The notes under the pieces were generated by a model that did not search any database, was not told where the DNA came from, and was given only the letters and a program-made list of their open reading frames with translations. This document shows, piece after piece, positions 31,271-43,566 of a DNA stretch of 64,000 bases. The position numbers and the translations under genes are program-made. This DNA is from Bolinopsis microptera (lineage: Eukaryota > Ctenophora > Tentaculata > Lobata > Bolinopsidae). The DNA lies in NCBI RefSeq assembly GCF_026151205.1, contig NC_087072.1:9235669-9299668 (forward strand). The letters run 5' to 3'. Position 1 is the first letter of the stretch, and each line of letters opens with the position of its first letter.

Positions 31271-31800
31271 GGACCACGTGACAGCAGCAAATTTGAGTCA
31301 TGTGACATGTTCGTTATAAACCACTTTAAAGTCCTCAATAAGTTTCGGTTCCCATTGTGATGGTTGACAATGTTAATGGCAGTTTACTCTAACATTTATG
31401 TTATTTAAGTTTTATCAGTTCATAAAGTTCAAAAAACAGTTATTTAATCTATTTAATTTTGAGGCTATATGTCCTGTATTACTTTGTAACTTAATATGGC
31501 ATAATATTCCTGGGACAATATCAAATATAACAGGGGTTCGCACGAGGCATAATATAAGTGTATCTGAGGTTGTTAATTTTATACGCTATTCTGCCAGATT
31601 TTATGACAGTTTGTTTTCTTAAGGCCGGTTGTGGCTGGGGTCAGGTTAATATGTGTAAATATAAATTGTCGTTCGCGGTGCGCGTGTTGAAATTTGGCAG
31701 AATAGGGCGGTCGATCCAATTTTATATCGAAATGCTTTTCCTAGTAAAAACATAGTTATGTCAGAGACGAGAGAGGGAACATTCACCATTGCTACGCTGC
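31271..31800. other. 3' flank of the Acinus-like gene
   Basis: AT-rich probable 3' UTR and intergenic DNA. No polyadenylation signal stands out and no further coding region is recognised. Confidence 0.35.
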
Positions 31801-31928
31801 TAAACTTTCGTGCAGGTTCTGTTCGCTTCTACGTCTAGGTTCGGTATACTTGCGCGGCTCAGTTCGCATGCGTATTTTTATTGCAAACTTGGAACCGTGC
31901 AAGTGAACCGAACCTGCACAACAGTTTA
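31801..31928. mobile_element. 128-bp MITE with 28-bp inverted ends
   Basis: Left end TAAACTTTCGTGCAGGTTC (31801) and right end GAACCTGCACAACAGTTTA (to 31928) are imperfect inverted repeats that extend a further nine bases inward. No coding capacity. Confidence 0.55.
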
Positions 31929-32576
31929 ACACATAGCTATATCTATGGGGATACCTTTACAATATTATCGGGAGGAGTAATAGTATTGTTAATGCCATCA
32001 ATAATATTGATAATCGTGTATCAGTTTTATCAGAGAGTAGCACCCAGTCTCACATTTTATCTGAGACCGAGGTCGAGTATTATATATTTGACTCTTATTT
32101 TAGCCAGAAGTACCTTGGCACATCTAAAGTATTGGCTTGTGAATGAGAATGATATTGATAACGCGCTGACAATAATTTATGTGAAATTACGAATTTAAAC
32201 ATTCAGCTCTTTGGAATTGAACTTTTTTATTTTGTTATTGTGAGCTTTTATAAATCGGAACACTCGTGAATTTAATTGTGATGTTCTACCGGTGCAGTGC
32301 CACAGTATCTTGCATCTGGGACGCGTATCATAGGTCATGGTCTATATCACTTTACTTGACTCCTGACTGAACCATCAATTTTCTATTTTGATTGATAATC
32401 AGCATCGAATAATGCTACTTTTACGACTCATAAGTAATAATATGATCATTGCTAAAGGCCCTTTTCACTTCTGTAAATATATCAAAAATTCGTGGGGTGA
32501 TTTGGAATCAGCGTCCTAAAATAATAACGATCAAGGTTAGTTTCCATTAACCGTAACGGATGATACTTGCGTGTCT
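31929..32576. other. No recognisable feature
   Basis: AT-rich intergenic DNA with short open frames only. Confidence 0.35.
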
Positions 32577-32810
32577 TGGTAGGTTATAAACCTACAAGTT
32601 TCCAACTGTCGGGTAATCACTCTAAGTCTACACGTGACATTTTTAAACATGTTCTCAAGGTGGCCCTGAAGGCCTGAACACTAAATGACTATTCGAAACC
32701 CTAACTGAATTGTCCAATTCCACAATCTTACATCAAACACCTGATCGACGACCAAGTCACCAAACTTAATCAAGAATCATGGATTACTGATGGTCCCAGA
32801 CACGGCTCTT

Positions 32811-33289
32811 ACTAATTTGCTCGCCCAAAAATTATCACGTGACTTTGGTTTTTATGGTTTTGTAGCCGAACAAAACGGTTTCACATAAACCCTTCACCTA
32901 ACCATGTGCTTTCGCGCCACTGCGGGCGCGCTTGTTTCACAAGTCAAGAAAAGCACCTATCCACGAACCCCGATGGGAAGGTTCCTTTTTACCGCCGTGA
33001 GGCGGGCGCGCGCTACTGCAAGCGCAAGGGCTCTGGATAGAGCAACATAAACCCTAATCCCAACCCTAACCATAACCCCAAAGCTATCCATAACCCTTAC
33101 ACGAGCCCTAAACAATCAAATTCGTGTTTTACTAGCCTGTCGCGTGACCAAAACAGTTTTTCGCCCATAACTTTCCAGGGAAGCATTTTTAACAGAATCA
33201 GCGTCCAAAAATACATCGAACTAGATTACTTTTAAACCTTCAGGGCCTTTCTACAAGAACTTTCTTAAAATTTGGGCGAGCGATTTAGT
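32811..33289. mobile_element. MITE with GCTCGCCC ends, copy 1, carrying a nested insertion
   Basis: Ends ACTAATTTGCTCGCCCAAA and TTTGGGCGAGCGATTTAGT form terminal inverted repeats. The interior matches the copy at 43953-44322 (AAACCCTAATCCCAACCCTA, CCAGGGAAGCATTTT). A 151-bp insertion at 32894-33044 is flanked by an 11-bp duplication. Confidence 0.75.
32894..33044. mobile_element. 151-bp insertion with 11-bp target duplication
   Basis: ACATAAACCCT occurs at 32883-32893 and again at 33045-33055, whereas the related MITE at 44 kb has it once. The insert is GC-rich (GGGCGCGCGCTACTGCAAGC) with no coding capacity. An 11-bp duplication fits a SINE or a Mutator-like element. Confidence 0.65.
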
Positions 33290-33369
33290 GAGAGCGCCCA
33301 GACACACTAAACTGACATTCGGACACAAAAACATCAACATCATCAAAAAAACTCAACATTACACTCAGT

Positions 33370-33895
33370 AACAACAGACAAAATTACAGAACTGCAGTGC
33401 ACCTCATCACGGGACATTGTGGCCTTAACAAACACCTTGACGGATGTTACTCGTCTAAATTTCTTCGAAGTAGCGCGCGCCGCTTTCTTGCCCGATGGCA
33501 AGTGCTACGAAGTAGCGCGCGCCGGGCCAGATCATTAACAATGGTCAGACAAACACTTGACCATTGTTAATGATCTAGCCCGGCGCGCGCTACTTCGTAG
33601 CACTTGCCATCGGGCAAGAGAAGAAAGCGGCGCGCGCTACTTCGAAGAAATTTAGACGAGTAACATCCGTCAAACAAACACCTACATACCATTCGCAAAT
33701 CAGACACAAGCTTGCTTGTCCTAAATGCGGCGACGAAGAGGAGACTGTCTCACACTTTCTCGTACAGTGCCCGGCTATTGCCCAAATAAGAGGTCAATAT
33801 TTCCGGGACTACTACCTCTCTGTCAATGACATATTCGACAACCAACACAACTCCACCAATACCATGTGCCAAAGGAGTTGGATCAGCCCGGTATA
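33370..33895 (+). pseudogene. LINE reverse-transcriptase C-terminal remnant, interrupted
   Basis: Before the insertion the frame gives RTAVHLITGHCGLNKHL. After it come HTIRKSDTSL and, one frame over, CPKCGDEEETVSHFLVQCP with RGQYFRDYY. This is the Cys-His zinc-knuckle tail typical of Jockey/R1-type LINE ORF2 proteins. It is broken by a frameshift and by the 235-bp foldback element at 33438-33672. No RT core remains. Confidence 0.75.
33438..33672. mobile_element. 235-bp GC-rich foldback element with 11-bp target duplication
   Basis: The two arms (about 105-110 bp each) are nearly perfect complements, from TGACGGATGTTACTCG inward to GACCATTGTTAATGATCT around a loop of about 16 bases. AACAAACACCT flanks it on both sides (33427-33437 and 33673-33683). 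Each arm also contains GAAGTAGCGCGCGCC twice in direct orientation. Long inverted ends with a 9-11-bp duplication suit Mutator-like elements; this is inference. Confidence 0.8.
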
Positions 33896-33936
33896 ACATA
33901 GCGATTACTCAAACTTTGTAGGTTTACAACCTACCA

Positions 33937-34150
33937 GGACGCGCGCCGAGTTGGACTCGTCGACGGTCCTGGTAGGTAGAAATACGACTCAATTACGGCA
34001 GAAAAGTGCCGTAGATGCTGATTGGCTGAGACGTTTGCGCCAATAGGAGAGCTTATATTGAGTCACGTGAGCTATGCGCGGCGTAAAATCACTCTGCAGT
34101 TCGAAATTCTGTGATAAAATCGAGCGCTCATCAATTTTGTCTGGCTCTGT
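33937..34150. promoter_or_regulatory. Promoter-like stretch: CCAAT boxes and an E-box
   Basis: ATTGG at 34021 and CCAAT at 34040 (opposed CCAAT boxes) are followed by TCACGTGA (CACGTG at 34064) in a locally CpG-rich stretch. No recognisable coding exon follows, so it could be an orphan promoter or transposon sequence. Confidence 0.3.
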
Positions 34151-35239
34151 AACTTCACTTCCTCACGCAGTTTATAATCGATTCACTGTTGTTTTGTTCG
34201 TTGTCTATGACCGTATTGAAATTAAGCTTAACATTTGATAACAGATTCTATTCACTTCCAGCTTTAATTTGATCGCTTGCTGAGTTGCATGTCATTTGTT
34301 TGATTGTTTCCAGATTCAATCTGACCGGTGTATCATCAATCAATATTACGGTTCAGTCATTCAGTGGGCCATAATTAAGCTGCTACCTGTGCATATGCAG
34401 ATGAACAAACGAATATTGTGGTGCATGCCAATGTAAATGAAGGTTTTTGTCGCTTACCTTAGTGTACAGCAGGGTGTCAGAATTATTGGCGTGTTTGAAA
34501 TTTTATGTGTATTTTATGATGAAATCAATATTTTTCGACGGGTCATAACTTTACTTCTGAATATCGAAATTACAAAATTCAAAAACTGGTCTGTAGACAA
34601 TCGTCTGAACTTTTTCTTAAATTCAGAATTTTGTGTTGATGTACCTCAAAACCCATAATTTAGGCCGTTATTTAAAGGGTCGATTCCATACTTGGTTAGA
34701 TTTACGAAGGAGTAAGGGATTTATGTGTAATTTTTTTTGGTGAATTTTTTCTGAAATTATTCTTTAGACTAAAGTGCACAACTCTTCAGGCGACAGCGAA
34801 ACATATAGAAAACTATAGATTTTATAAAAGCTCTCTTTCTCCTCTAACTGACGCAAGAAAATGTAGTCAGGCGGATTCATCCCGGAATTCAGGAGAAGCA
34901 GCCGAAGGCTTCAAGTCCAATTATCCAAATTTTTCTCTTTCGTCGTAATTATCGACGAAATTTAACTTCTTTCGGACTTTGTTTTTAGACTGAACTGTAG
35001 TATGAAGGATTATCTCTCGAATGATTAAGACTCCATAGGAAACTGTACAATTAATTTTGAAGATCAAACATATTTTTACTATTGGCATTGTTGATGCGAC
35101 CTAACCCGATCGTTTTTGCTATAACTATATCCCTTGAACTATATGTTCAAGACTAGAATTTCGAGTTCTCCTTATGCTACAGGTACTCCAAATATCGTAT
35201 GATAATAATAATCTAAATCATTGGCTAGAAATGACGTGA
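34151..35239. other. No recognisable feature
   Basis: AT-rich sequence without supported coding regions or shared repeats. Confidence 0.35.
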
Positions 35240-36645
35240 CACACTTGTAATCCAGTGGCAGTAATGTTTATTAACGGCATTACATGGAGTCCCTGTTCAT
35301 TTTACCAAATAATGAACTGTGACTAAACTTCCAAGTTGAATTCTTTAACTTGCCCCTCGGACGTTATTCCACAGTAACAGACCTGATACAACGTGAGGGA
35401 CACCAGTTATATATCGGTTATTAAATATAAGGCTGATGTGTTAAGTTATTAATTGTTTCTAAGGTGTGTCCCAATTCCCATACATCCGTTTACACTCAGT
35501 GTGTACTGAACGATTTGCTTATAATAACAAGAACCCATTTGTGTATTAAAACATAGACCTCAGTTTGTAAAGTAAATCTTTTGAGTTTGTAAAGTAAATC
35601 TTTTGAGTTTGAACACCTCCTAGTTACCATGGTGATAATTCCAGAGATATCACGCGATTTGGTAACCAAGTAAATTGTTATAATTGAATGCGTAGAGTAC
35701 ACTAATCATTGGCTTTTACTTTTAGTGGCAGTAATTTTTATTGAACTGTGACTAAACTTCCAAGTTGAATTCTTTAACTAGCCCCTCGGACGTTTCCATA
35801 GTAACAGACCTGATATAATAACGTGAGGGACACCAGTTATATATCGGTTATTAAATGTAAGGCTACTACGATTAGCTATTAAGTGTTTCTAAGGTGTGTC
35901 CCAATTCCCATACATCCGTTTACACTCAGTGTGTACTGAACGATTTGCTTATAATAACAAGAACCCATTTGTGTATTAAAACATAGACCTCAGTTTGTAA
36001 AGTAAATCTTTTGAGTTTGTAAAGTAAATCTTTTGAGTTTGAACACCTCCTAGTTACCATGGTGATAATTCCAGAGATATCACTCGATTTGCTAACCAAG
36101 TAAATTGTTATAATTGAATGCGTAGAGTACACTAATCATTGGCTTTTACTTTTAGTGGCAGTAATTTTTATTGAACTGTGACTAAACTTCCAAGTTGAAT
36201 TCTTTAACTAGCCCCTCGGACGTTTGCATAGTAACAGACCTGATATAATAACGTGAGGGACACCAGTTATATATCGGTTATTAAACGTAAGGCTACAACG
36301 ATTAGCTATTAAGTGTTTCTAAGGTGTGTCCCAACTCCCAATTCCCATACATCCGTTTACACTCAGTGTGTACTGAATGATTTGCTTACAATAACAAGAA
36401 CCCATTTGTGTAAATATTACATTATATCATACCTACTATTTAAGCTTCAATTATCCGTTGAACATGGATATTAAAACATAGACCTCAGTTTGTAAAGTAA
36501 ATCTTCTGAACACCTCCCAGTTACCATGGTGATAATCCAAGAGATATCACGCGTCTTTCTAACCCAGTATCGCTATAATTGTATAATCGAATCCGTAGAA
36601 AGTGCAATTATCATTGGCTATCAATGACGTGACATAGTTGTAGTC
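35240..36645 (+). repeat. Tandem repeat of about 430 bp, three copies
   Basis: Units start at GTGGCAGTAATNTTTATT at about 35255, 35725 and 36155. Each carries TTGAATTCTTTAACT, GCCCCTCGGACG, AGGTGTGTCCCA and a GTTACCATGGTGAT box. Units 1 and 2 are nearly identical through most of their length. Unit 3 has an extra ATATTACATTATATCATACC-type segment of about 60 bp. Short minus-strand open frames repeated in each unit are by-products. Confidence 0.85.
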
Positions 36646-37241
36646 TAGTGGTAATAATGTTTTTGGCTAGCTGACTGAACACGCCATTTTGGAACTAAAT
36701 TGATCGTCTCCAGGTCCCCGGACAGTTTCATCTTTAAATATCTTAGTTAATTAGTTTAAATCAGACTTATAGACAATAGATTACAGAACCCTTGATTTCA
36801 TCGCCTTTGTACACTGCAGTACAGGAGTAAAACTCCTACATACAATCGGAAAATGATCTGACGGTGTACACTCTTTAAATGTATAATAACCTCCTTTTAA
36901 AATAAAATATATATTTTTAACAAATTTGCTGTTAATTAGTACTTGAGTATTTAGTATCCGTGTAAATAAGTCCTCTTTACTGGTTTTTGTCGTTGCTTAG
37001 TAACCTTAAAATGTGTGCTTTTAACGGTATAAATACGGTAAATATTTAACTCTGTGAGATTATCATGAACTAATACTCTTCAAAATTTCGTTAGCCAGGA
37101 CTGATCTAGTGCAAGATGAAGTACTGTTAACTTTTAACGAGAACAAGCAGAGTTAAGTTTTCGTTATGGAGAATGGAGAATGTAAGCAAGTGATTTTTAA
37201 ATATCATTTTCTACTGATAAGTTTTTAATTTATATTACAAC
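36646..37241. other. No recognisable feature
   Basis: AT-rich intergenic DNA. Confidence 0.35.
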
Positions 37242-37798
37242 AGGTAAAAACTGTCTTCTTCTCTGTTGGACGTTGGTAGGTTAAACATTTGTGTCATTGT
37301 AAACTAAAAGTTAAATTATTTAAACGTAATTAAATTGATACATCTCACTAATTCAATATATTTATCCAGGTGTTTGGGCAGAGTCGGACAGATTTTAGAA
37401 AATCGCTAGGGTACCATCCTGCAGAAGATGGTGAACATATTTATTAATAATAAGCACTGCTACATTTGACTAGAATATGATAGAGGAGGGAAAAATCCAA
37501 CAGGCGAATTAAAAGCCCGTGCTATAATACCACTCTTTCTTAACTTTAACTATCTCATCAATCAAGGTTCTTCAAAACTGTCTTCTTCTCTGTTGGTAGG
37601 TTATACATTTGTGTCATTGTAAACTTAAAGTTAAATTATTTAAACGTAATTAAATTGATACATCTCACTAATTCAATATATTTATCCAGGTGTTTGGGCA
37701 GAGTCGGACAGATTTTAGAAAAGCGCTAGAGTACCATCCTGCAGAAGACGACGAACAAATTAGCACTGCTACATTTTACTAGAATATGATAGAGGAGT
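37242..37798 (+). repeat. Direct repeat, two copies of about 235 bp
   Basis: AAAACTGTCTTCTTCTCTGT starts both copies (about 37247 and 37573), and both end with CTAGAATATGATAGAGGAG. The first has a short extra TATTTATTAATAATAAG segment. Confidence 0.8.
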
Positions 37799-38397
37799 TA
37801 TACTGTTATTCTCCCCTTTGCTTTTTCGCTGAAGCTCGTTTACAGACAACACTTCCCCTGGAACTGGATCACGATCACGAAAGATAAAACCCGAAGGTGA
37901 CCTACTCTGATCTTGTTATCTCAGATTCTCACAAAGTAAATTTATCATAATTTCCGCATACCCCTCTAAGTAAGACAGTGCTAATTTAGTCGTTTACTAT
38001 TATATGTTTCGATGACATTTTCGAATTGTTTTAATAGACTCAGTTTCTAATGAAATTAAATCGTGAAATCATTTTCTAATGTCATTTATTGTTAACTTGA
38101 ATGCAACTTGGTTGTGAAATAGGTTATTTTATTTCTGTGCAAATTTGTAGACTTTTAAGTCAACTACTTGCAGGATAAGATTTTCAACAGAACCAAGAGC
38201 GGTACCCAAATCAACGATGTGGTTTGCAAGGGAAGCAGTGGTCAAATATCCTGTTCAAACTAAACAGAATTCTCGTCAGATCCGGTAAATTTATAATGAT
38301 TTGATAAAATTATCGATGCAAATGACAATCTTTTAGATTACAAAATCAGTCAAGCAATCTTAACCATATTGTTGCAGATTTTGAACTATACCGCCGC
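37799..38397. other. No recognisable feature
   Basis: Intergenic DNA without a supported gene or repeat. Confidence 0.35.
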
Positions 38398-38407
38398 AAC
38401 CACATAT

Positions 38408-38565
38408 GTTTGTTTGTTTGTTTATAGAACCCGTCCCCAATCTCGTATCGGAAAATGACTAAACTCAGGTCTGAGTGTGAATACGGGTGGTACCTGCAAG
38501 AGTGTTCATTAAGCATTTAGAGTTCTGTAAAACTGCAGTTACAATTGTGCTAGAGTATTTTTAGT
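38408..38565 (-). mobile_element. SINE copy, 5'-shortened, with 10-bp target duplication
   Basis: AACCACATAT at 38398-38407 is repeated at 38566-38575. Between them is the tail-side 158 bp of the SINE family, with its (AAAC)n tail on the minus strand and its 5' end lost at ACTAAAAATACTC. Duplication, tail and 5' shortening together identify retrotransposition. Confidence 0.88.
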
Positions 38566-38575
38566 AACCACATAT

Positions 38576-39600
38576 AAACCACCAGATTAAATTTTGAGAC
38601 ACAAATTTACACTTTCTGGCCTTTAGAGAATATCACGCTGTATCAACAAAAACATGTACCTTTTGGTCGTTTAAATCGCCCTGGGCAGTGGCACTGCGAG
38701 GTATTGACAGCAAATAGGAGCTATAAATTTGGTTTTCAATTGGTTTAAACAAAACAATGCATGTTTCTCCGCCAATATATTCCTACTAATATGACTAATA
38801 CTGTGTCTGTGATAAAGCGTACGTAAATAATCGATCGGCTGTGCATGGTCTCCCATGATATTTAATGGTTTATTAGGGATGATGTGGTCCCTGGGAAGGG
38901 GCATTCCCAGTTTAACCTACTTACTCTCCAAACTTGGGGTAAATAAAACTTCGCATTATAATTATTATTTATGAAAAGAAAATTGAACATTTCAATTTCC
39001 ATGATCCATTAGGATATTGTTAATAGCACTTGCTAAGTTTTGTAAAGGAATTAGCAATAACTTTAGTGTCACTTTGGCAGTTGCCAATTTATGGGGATAT
39101 TTCCGCATTGCATGACATGGACCATTTAAATAATATCTTAATTTGATATTGCGATTATCGAGTCACTCTGAAACAAATTGTGTCTAACTAGACCAAATGT
39201 AAACAACAGTTGTGCATGGAAATGGATTGGATATCTACATGAATTTAGTCGAAATTGCATAGTGAAAGGTCATTTCATAATAAATTACTCGTATAAACTC
39301 ATACTTCATACAATTCTAAGTTCTTATGTACATGTTCAATGTTCATGATTCGCTGTAGAATAAAGGGCGGTTCACAAAAAACACTTTTCGTTCAAATAGT
39401 TAGATATCACCTTTAATTAGTTGCTCTATAGGGTCAAGAACAACCACAATTTTTTTTGTGTCCCTACGGTTTCGTATAATACTGACTTGGGCCACGCCCA
39501 TATTTTTCACCAATTTTTAAAAGGTAAAATTCTCTAAATCGTCAATTTAGTCACGAAGGAGTATGGAAAGAGTTCTAAATGTGTGCTCCTCTAATATAAA
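38576..39600. other. No recognisable feature
   Basis: AT-rich intergenic DNA; only short open frames without recognisable similarity. Confidence 0.35.
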
Positions 39601-39607
39601 CAGTAGG

Positions 39608-39770
39608 AAATGGTTAACTTAAGTCGAGGTCTCAGGTCTCAGGTCTCTACAATGTCGGGAAGTTCCTGCAGGAATTTGGGCATTGCGCTTGAAGCGCAAG
39701 ATTCACTGCGCCAAAAGCGAAGGTCGTAGAGACATGAGACCTTGACTAAAGTTAACCATTTCATACCATT
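39608..39770. repeat. Inverted-repeat element of about 160 bp
   Basis: AATGGTTAACTTAAGTCGAG at 39608 is mirrored by CCTTGACTAAAGTTAACCAT near 39742-39763. GGTCTCAGGTCTCTAC is mirrored by GTAGAGACATGAGACC. The centre holds GCGCTTGAAGCGC, a smaller palindrome. Confidence 0.6.
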
Positions 39771-40157
39771 GCTATAAGAGTATGGCACTTTCAGAGCCCT
39801 GAACACACTCCCATATCTCTTAATCGTCAATTATATGAATTTTACCTGTTAAAATATATCTTCTTTTACTGATATCAATTTAGTTTAACACTGTTAGTTT
39901 TTAAAAAGAACATAATACTTCACACCAAACTAACACACAATATGATAATATAGGGTTACTTCTACACACAGACATAACCCTTTATCAACTGTAATATAAC
40001 ATAATTGATTAAAGTATCAATGTCTGGCGAGATATTTGTTTCTGCACACTGAAGATGTAGCGAGGAGCCTACACTGCACGTGGGCGAAATTTTCCCGCTT
40101 AAACTGACTCGATACTAACTGAAACTCTACACTTTGCATTTCATGGGAGCGTTATAA
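39771..40157. other. No recognisable feature
   Basis: Intergenic DNA. Confidence 0.3.
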
Positions 40158-40341
40158 GGGAGCGTTCACATATGACGTCAGCAGCCGAGGGGGAGGCCGG
40201 AGGGGGTTGTGAAATGCTGACGGGAGGAGGGGGTTTGAGGGGGGGGGGGGGTTGGGTCGCTCAATGCTGAAAGTTGCTGACAGGCGGGGGGGGGGGGTAA
40301 AATTTGCCAAAATAGTGCTGATTTTATATGTTAACGCTCCC
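40158..40341. mobile_element. G-rich MITE with GGGAGCGTT ends
   Basis: Left end GGGAGCGTTCACATATGACG and right end TATGTTAACGCTCCC are inverted repeats flanked by TATA-like sequence. The interior has several runs of 10-12 G that could form quadruplexes. Fragments of the family lie at 7942 and, inverted, near 44570-44600. Confidence 0.65.
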
Positions 40342-40777
40342 TATAATAAATGCTCACTCTGCATTAACTAAGAATTGAATTTAGCAGTTGGAAGTTTGAG
40401 GGCTGAGGCGATTTCTTTTCAAAATTTGTGCCGGCCCCCATTTCTTGCCCCCATTTCTTGCGCCCATTGCGAGCTTGCCCCTTGCTGGTTTAGAGTGGTT
40501 ACTTATAGTATGTGTTTGGTGTGTAATAATTACAACCTTGCTATCAAGCTCAACCAAAAATATTAGATCGTAGAGTAAACACTAAACCATGGCCATCTTG
40601 TATTGATCTAAAGACGTTTAATGGTTTGTACTGAAATAGTTGCAAACTTTTCCATAACCGTTTTGCTAAGATGACTACGTAATTAATTTTTATAACTGCA
40701 ATTATACTCAATAGGCGTACGTCATACTATTCTAATGGTAAAATAATAATGGGGCGACATAAGTTGAAGTGTCCGTA
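40342..40777. other. No recognisable feature
   Basis: Intergenic DNA with a short direct repeat, CCCCATTTCTTG. Confidence 0.3.
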
Positions 40778-41990
40778 GCCTAGGAGCCATCAAAAGTCAT
40801 TACCCAGGTTCATGGAATGAACGGAAATGAACAAACATGAACATTATCCTCAAAGTACTCAAAATTGTTCAAAATTGGTCGGAAAGAGTTTAATATAGGT
40901 CCTAGGAGTACTCAAACCAAGTTTGGGAATCACTGCATGTCTAGCACCGATGTAACCAATGTGCCAATTTCGTCCCAATAATCGTCCCGAGTATCTGCAG
41001 ATTTTTGGAACATGGGGACTTCGAAGTATTGGCTGTATTTGAGTGCTGGGAAGCCTCAATTCGGTTTTCTAAGATGGATATAGTTAAAAACTAGGCCTAG
41101 GAGCCATCAAAGGTCGCATAACATTACCCATGTTCATGGAATGAACGGAAATGAACAAACATGAACATTATCCTCAAAGTGCTCAAAATCGTTCAAAATT
41201 GGTCGGAAAGAGTTTATATTGGTCCTAGGAGTACTCAAACCAAGTTTGGGAATCACTGCATGTCTAGCACCGATGTAACCAATGTGCCAATTTCGTCCCA
41301 ATAATCGTCCCGAGTATCTGCAGATTTTTGGAACATGGGGACATCGAAGTATTGGCTGTATTTGAGTGCTGGGAAGCCTCAATTCGGTTTTCTAAGATGG
41401 ATATAGTTAAAAACTAGGCCTAGGAGCCATCAAAAGTCACATAACATTACCCAGGTTCATGGAATGAACGGAAATGAACAAACATGAACATTATCCTCAA
41501 AGTGCTCAAAATTGTTCAAAATTGGTCGGAAAGAGTTAATATTGGTCCTAGGAGTACTCAAACCAAGTTTGGGAATCACTGCATGTCTAGCACCGATGTA
41601 ACCAATGTGCCAATTTCGTCCCAATAATCGTCCCGAGTATCTGCAGATTTTTGGAACATGGGGACTTCGAAGTATTGGCTGTATTTGAGTGCTGGGAAGC
41701 CTCAATTCGGTTTTCTAAGATGGATATAGTTAAAAACTAGGCCTAGGAGCCATCACAGGTCGCATAACATTACCCAGGTTCATGGAATGAACGGAAATGA
41801 ACAAACATGAACATTATCCTCAAAGTGCTCAAAATTGTTCAAAATTGGTCGGAAAGAGTTAATATTAGTCCTAGGAGTACTCAAACCAAGTTTGGGAATC
41901 ACTGCATGTCTAGAACCGATGTAACCAATGTTCCAATTTTGTCCCAATAATCCTCCTAAGTATCCCATATTCAATTTTGCGACCAATTTT
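40778..41990 (+). repeat. Tandem repeat of 323 bp, nearly four copies
   Basis: Units begin GCCTAGGAGCCATCA at about 40778, 41096, 41419 and 41742, and differ by only a few bases. The last unit diverges after about 240 bp. The period is not a multiple of three, so the 80-codon open frames on the minus strand cannot form one long repeat protein. It looks like a short satellite array. Confidence 0.9.
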
Positions 41991-42311
41991 GTATTATATT
42001 TTCGTTAAATTTCCTATCAGAATTATGTACACAATTATTAGCACACGTACCTGAATTCTCTCCAAGTGAAGTTGGCAATTAAAATAATATGTTGTTATGT
42101 AATATTCCAACTTCATGACCGAAATGTTATCACGAGATGTACATGTTCGCTTACTTTGTCATTACTTTATTACGGCAGGCTGCGGTAATCTATAAATAAT
42201 CATACTTTACACACATTTCTTTACACGCTGTAGGTTCCACATTGCACATTGGCGTATCATATTCCACTTAAAATTAAAAATTACCATGCACACGCACAAA
42301 TTGCCCATTTT

Positions 42312-42352
42312 TGTCGATAAATGGTACATAAAAATGTAACCATTTATCGACA
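42312..42352. repeat. Perfect 13-bp hairpin
   Basis: TGTCGATAAATGG (42312-42324) pairs with CCATTTATCGACA (42340-42352) around a 15-base loop. Confidence 0.6.
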
Positions 42353-43566
42353 GAAATACGATATATATAATGTTCCCGAATAGTATAACCTAAAAATGAC
42401 TTGTTTGAAATCAAATATCTAATTAGCCGAGTTCTGATTATATCTTACCAACCTTCCCGATAACACCAGTTTGTATCTAAACATTTGCTCCTAATAGCAA
42501 CACTGACGTAATGGGTTTTATTTTCAGTTACTGATGGACTGACCTGCCATTGTGTGATACTGATAGTCGCCGAAGGATCTCTCTGACATGAAAACGGCTA
42601 TACTGACGTCTGACAAAGTTACTCAGAATGTTCTTTCTTCTCTAATCTCTGACTCTCATTTTGCTGTGCCGGAGCCCGGAATGTCGTGCCCTTATTATTT
42701 CTGGAAGATAATGTACTGCTGGGAATAATCTATACTCTATTTCTCCTGAAACTGTAAAACATACAGTAGGTGAGGACATACTAGAATTTTTGGAATATAA
42801 TTATATGGCTTACAAATACAATTCAGTCACACTGTAGGCTCAATATTGTGAACAGTCATAATTGTGGGTCAAGTTTTTGTAGCTTAATCAGTAATGCATC
42901 ATGTCTTAACTCCCAAACCATCTGATAAACCGAGTTTCAACCTCTTTGATCAATTAAAATGAATTACTTTCAGTTACTGCCAAAACTTTCTTCTACAAAT
43001 CCTCTACAATGATGCCGAACGCTTGAACTTGAAGATTGAGTTAATCTTCAAGATGTTGCTCCGATCAAAGAATTTAAGATGACAATTCCAGTTCATAATG
43101 TTACACTGTGCACGGGATTTAGAAAGATAAACATTATATATTATAATCCGTTGTTTCAATATTTTGTTTTCTTTGTTAATCACTAACTGATCGATGATCT
43201 AACTAGGTTTTATCTCTAACTTAAACTGTGATCTGAGAGAAGCTTTATCAGTGTGTAGTGTGCGTGCAGTACTGCGCCGTGACGTAATAGGACAAAAAGT
43301 ACCTGCCACCAATGGTCAACACCAAAAGCGCGGCGTACTGCGCGCGACCAACTTTTTCGCCCGTACAATATATGGAACAGATATTTTACGAGTATCACCC
43401 GTTAACTCAAACTGCAAACGTCGTCTTAGTTCGCCTCTCTAGCTTCCACACTCATTACTGGGCGGCGCTCAGCCTAGGTCATTCCGTCGAATCTTTATTC
43501 GGGCTGAGTAAATTACGACTTCCATCGCCCTGAAAAAAGTGCGAATATTCATTGGATGTTAGAGCG
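42353..43566. other. No recognisable gene
   Basis: Two overlapping 60-70-codon plus-strand frames near 43250-43530 have no recognisable similarity. The composition becomes more CpG-rich toward the E-box cluster. Confidence 0.3.

Larger units (their letters stand above)
32577..33936. mobile_element. Composite region bounded by inverted TGGTAGGTTATAAACCTACA ends
   Basis: TGGTAGGTTATAAACCTACA at 32577 is mirrored by TGTAGGTTTACAACCTACCA at 33917-33936. Inside lie a MITE with its own insertion (32811-33289) and a LINE remnant interrupted by a foldback element. Either this is a transposon end pair that later collected insertions, or two separate end fragments. Confidence 0.4.

Noticed and set aside
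35496-36132. Pair of 68-codon minus-strand frames
   Set aside because: By-products of the 430-bp tandem repeat.
40859-41986. Repeated 66-82-codon frames on the minus strand
   Set aside because: They recur because the DNA repeats every 323 bp, which is not a multiple of three, and the peptides show no recognisable domain.
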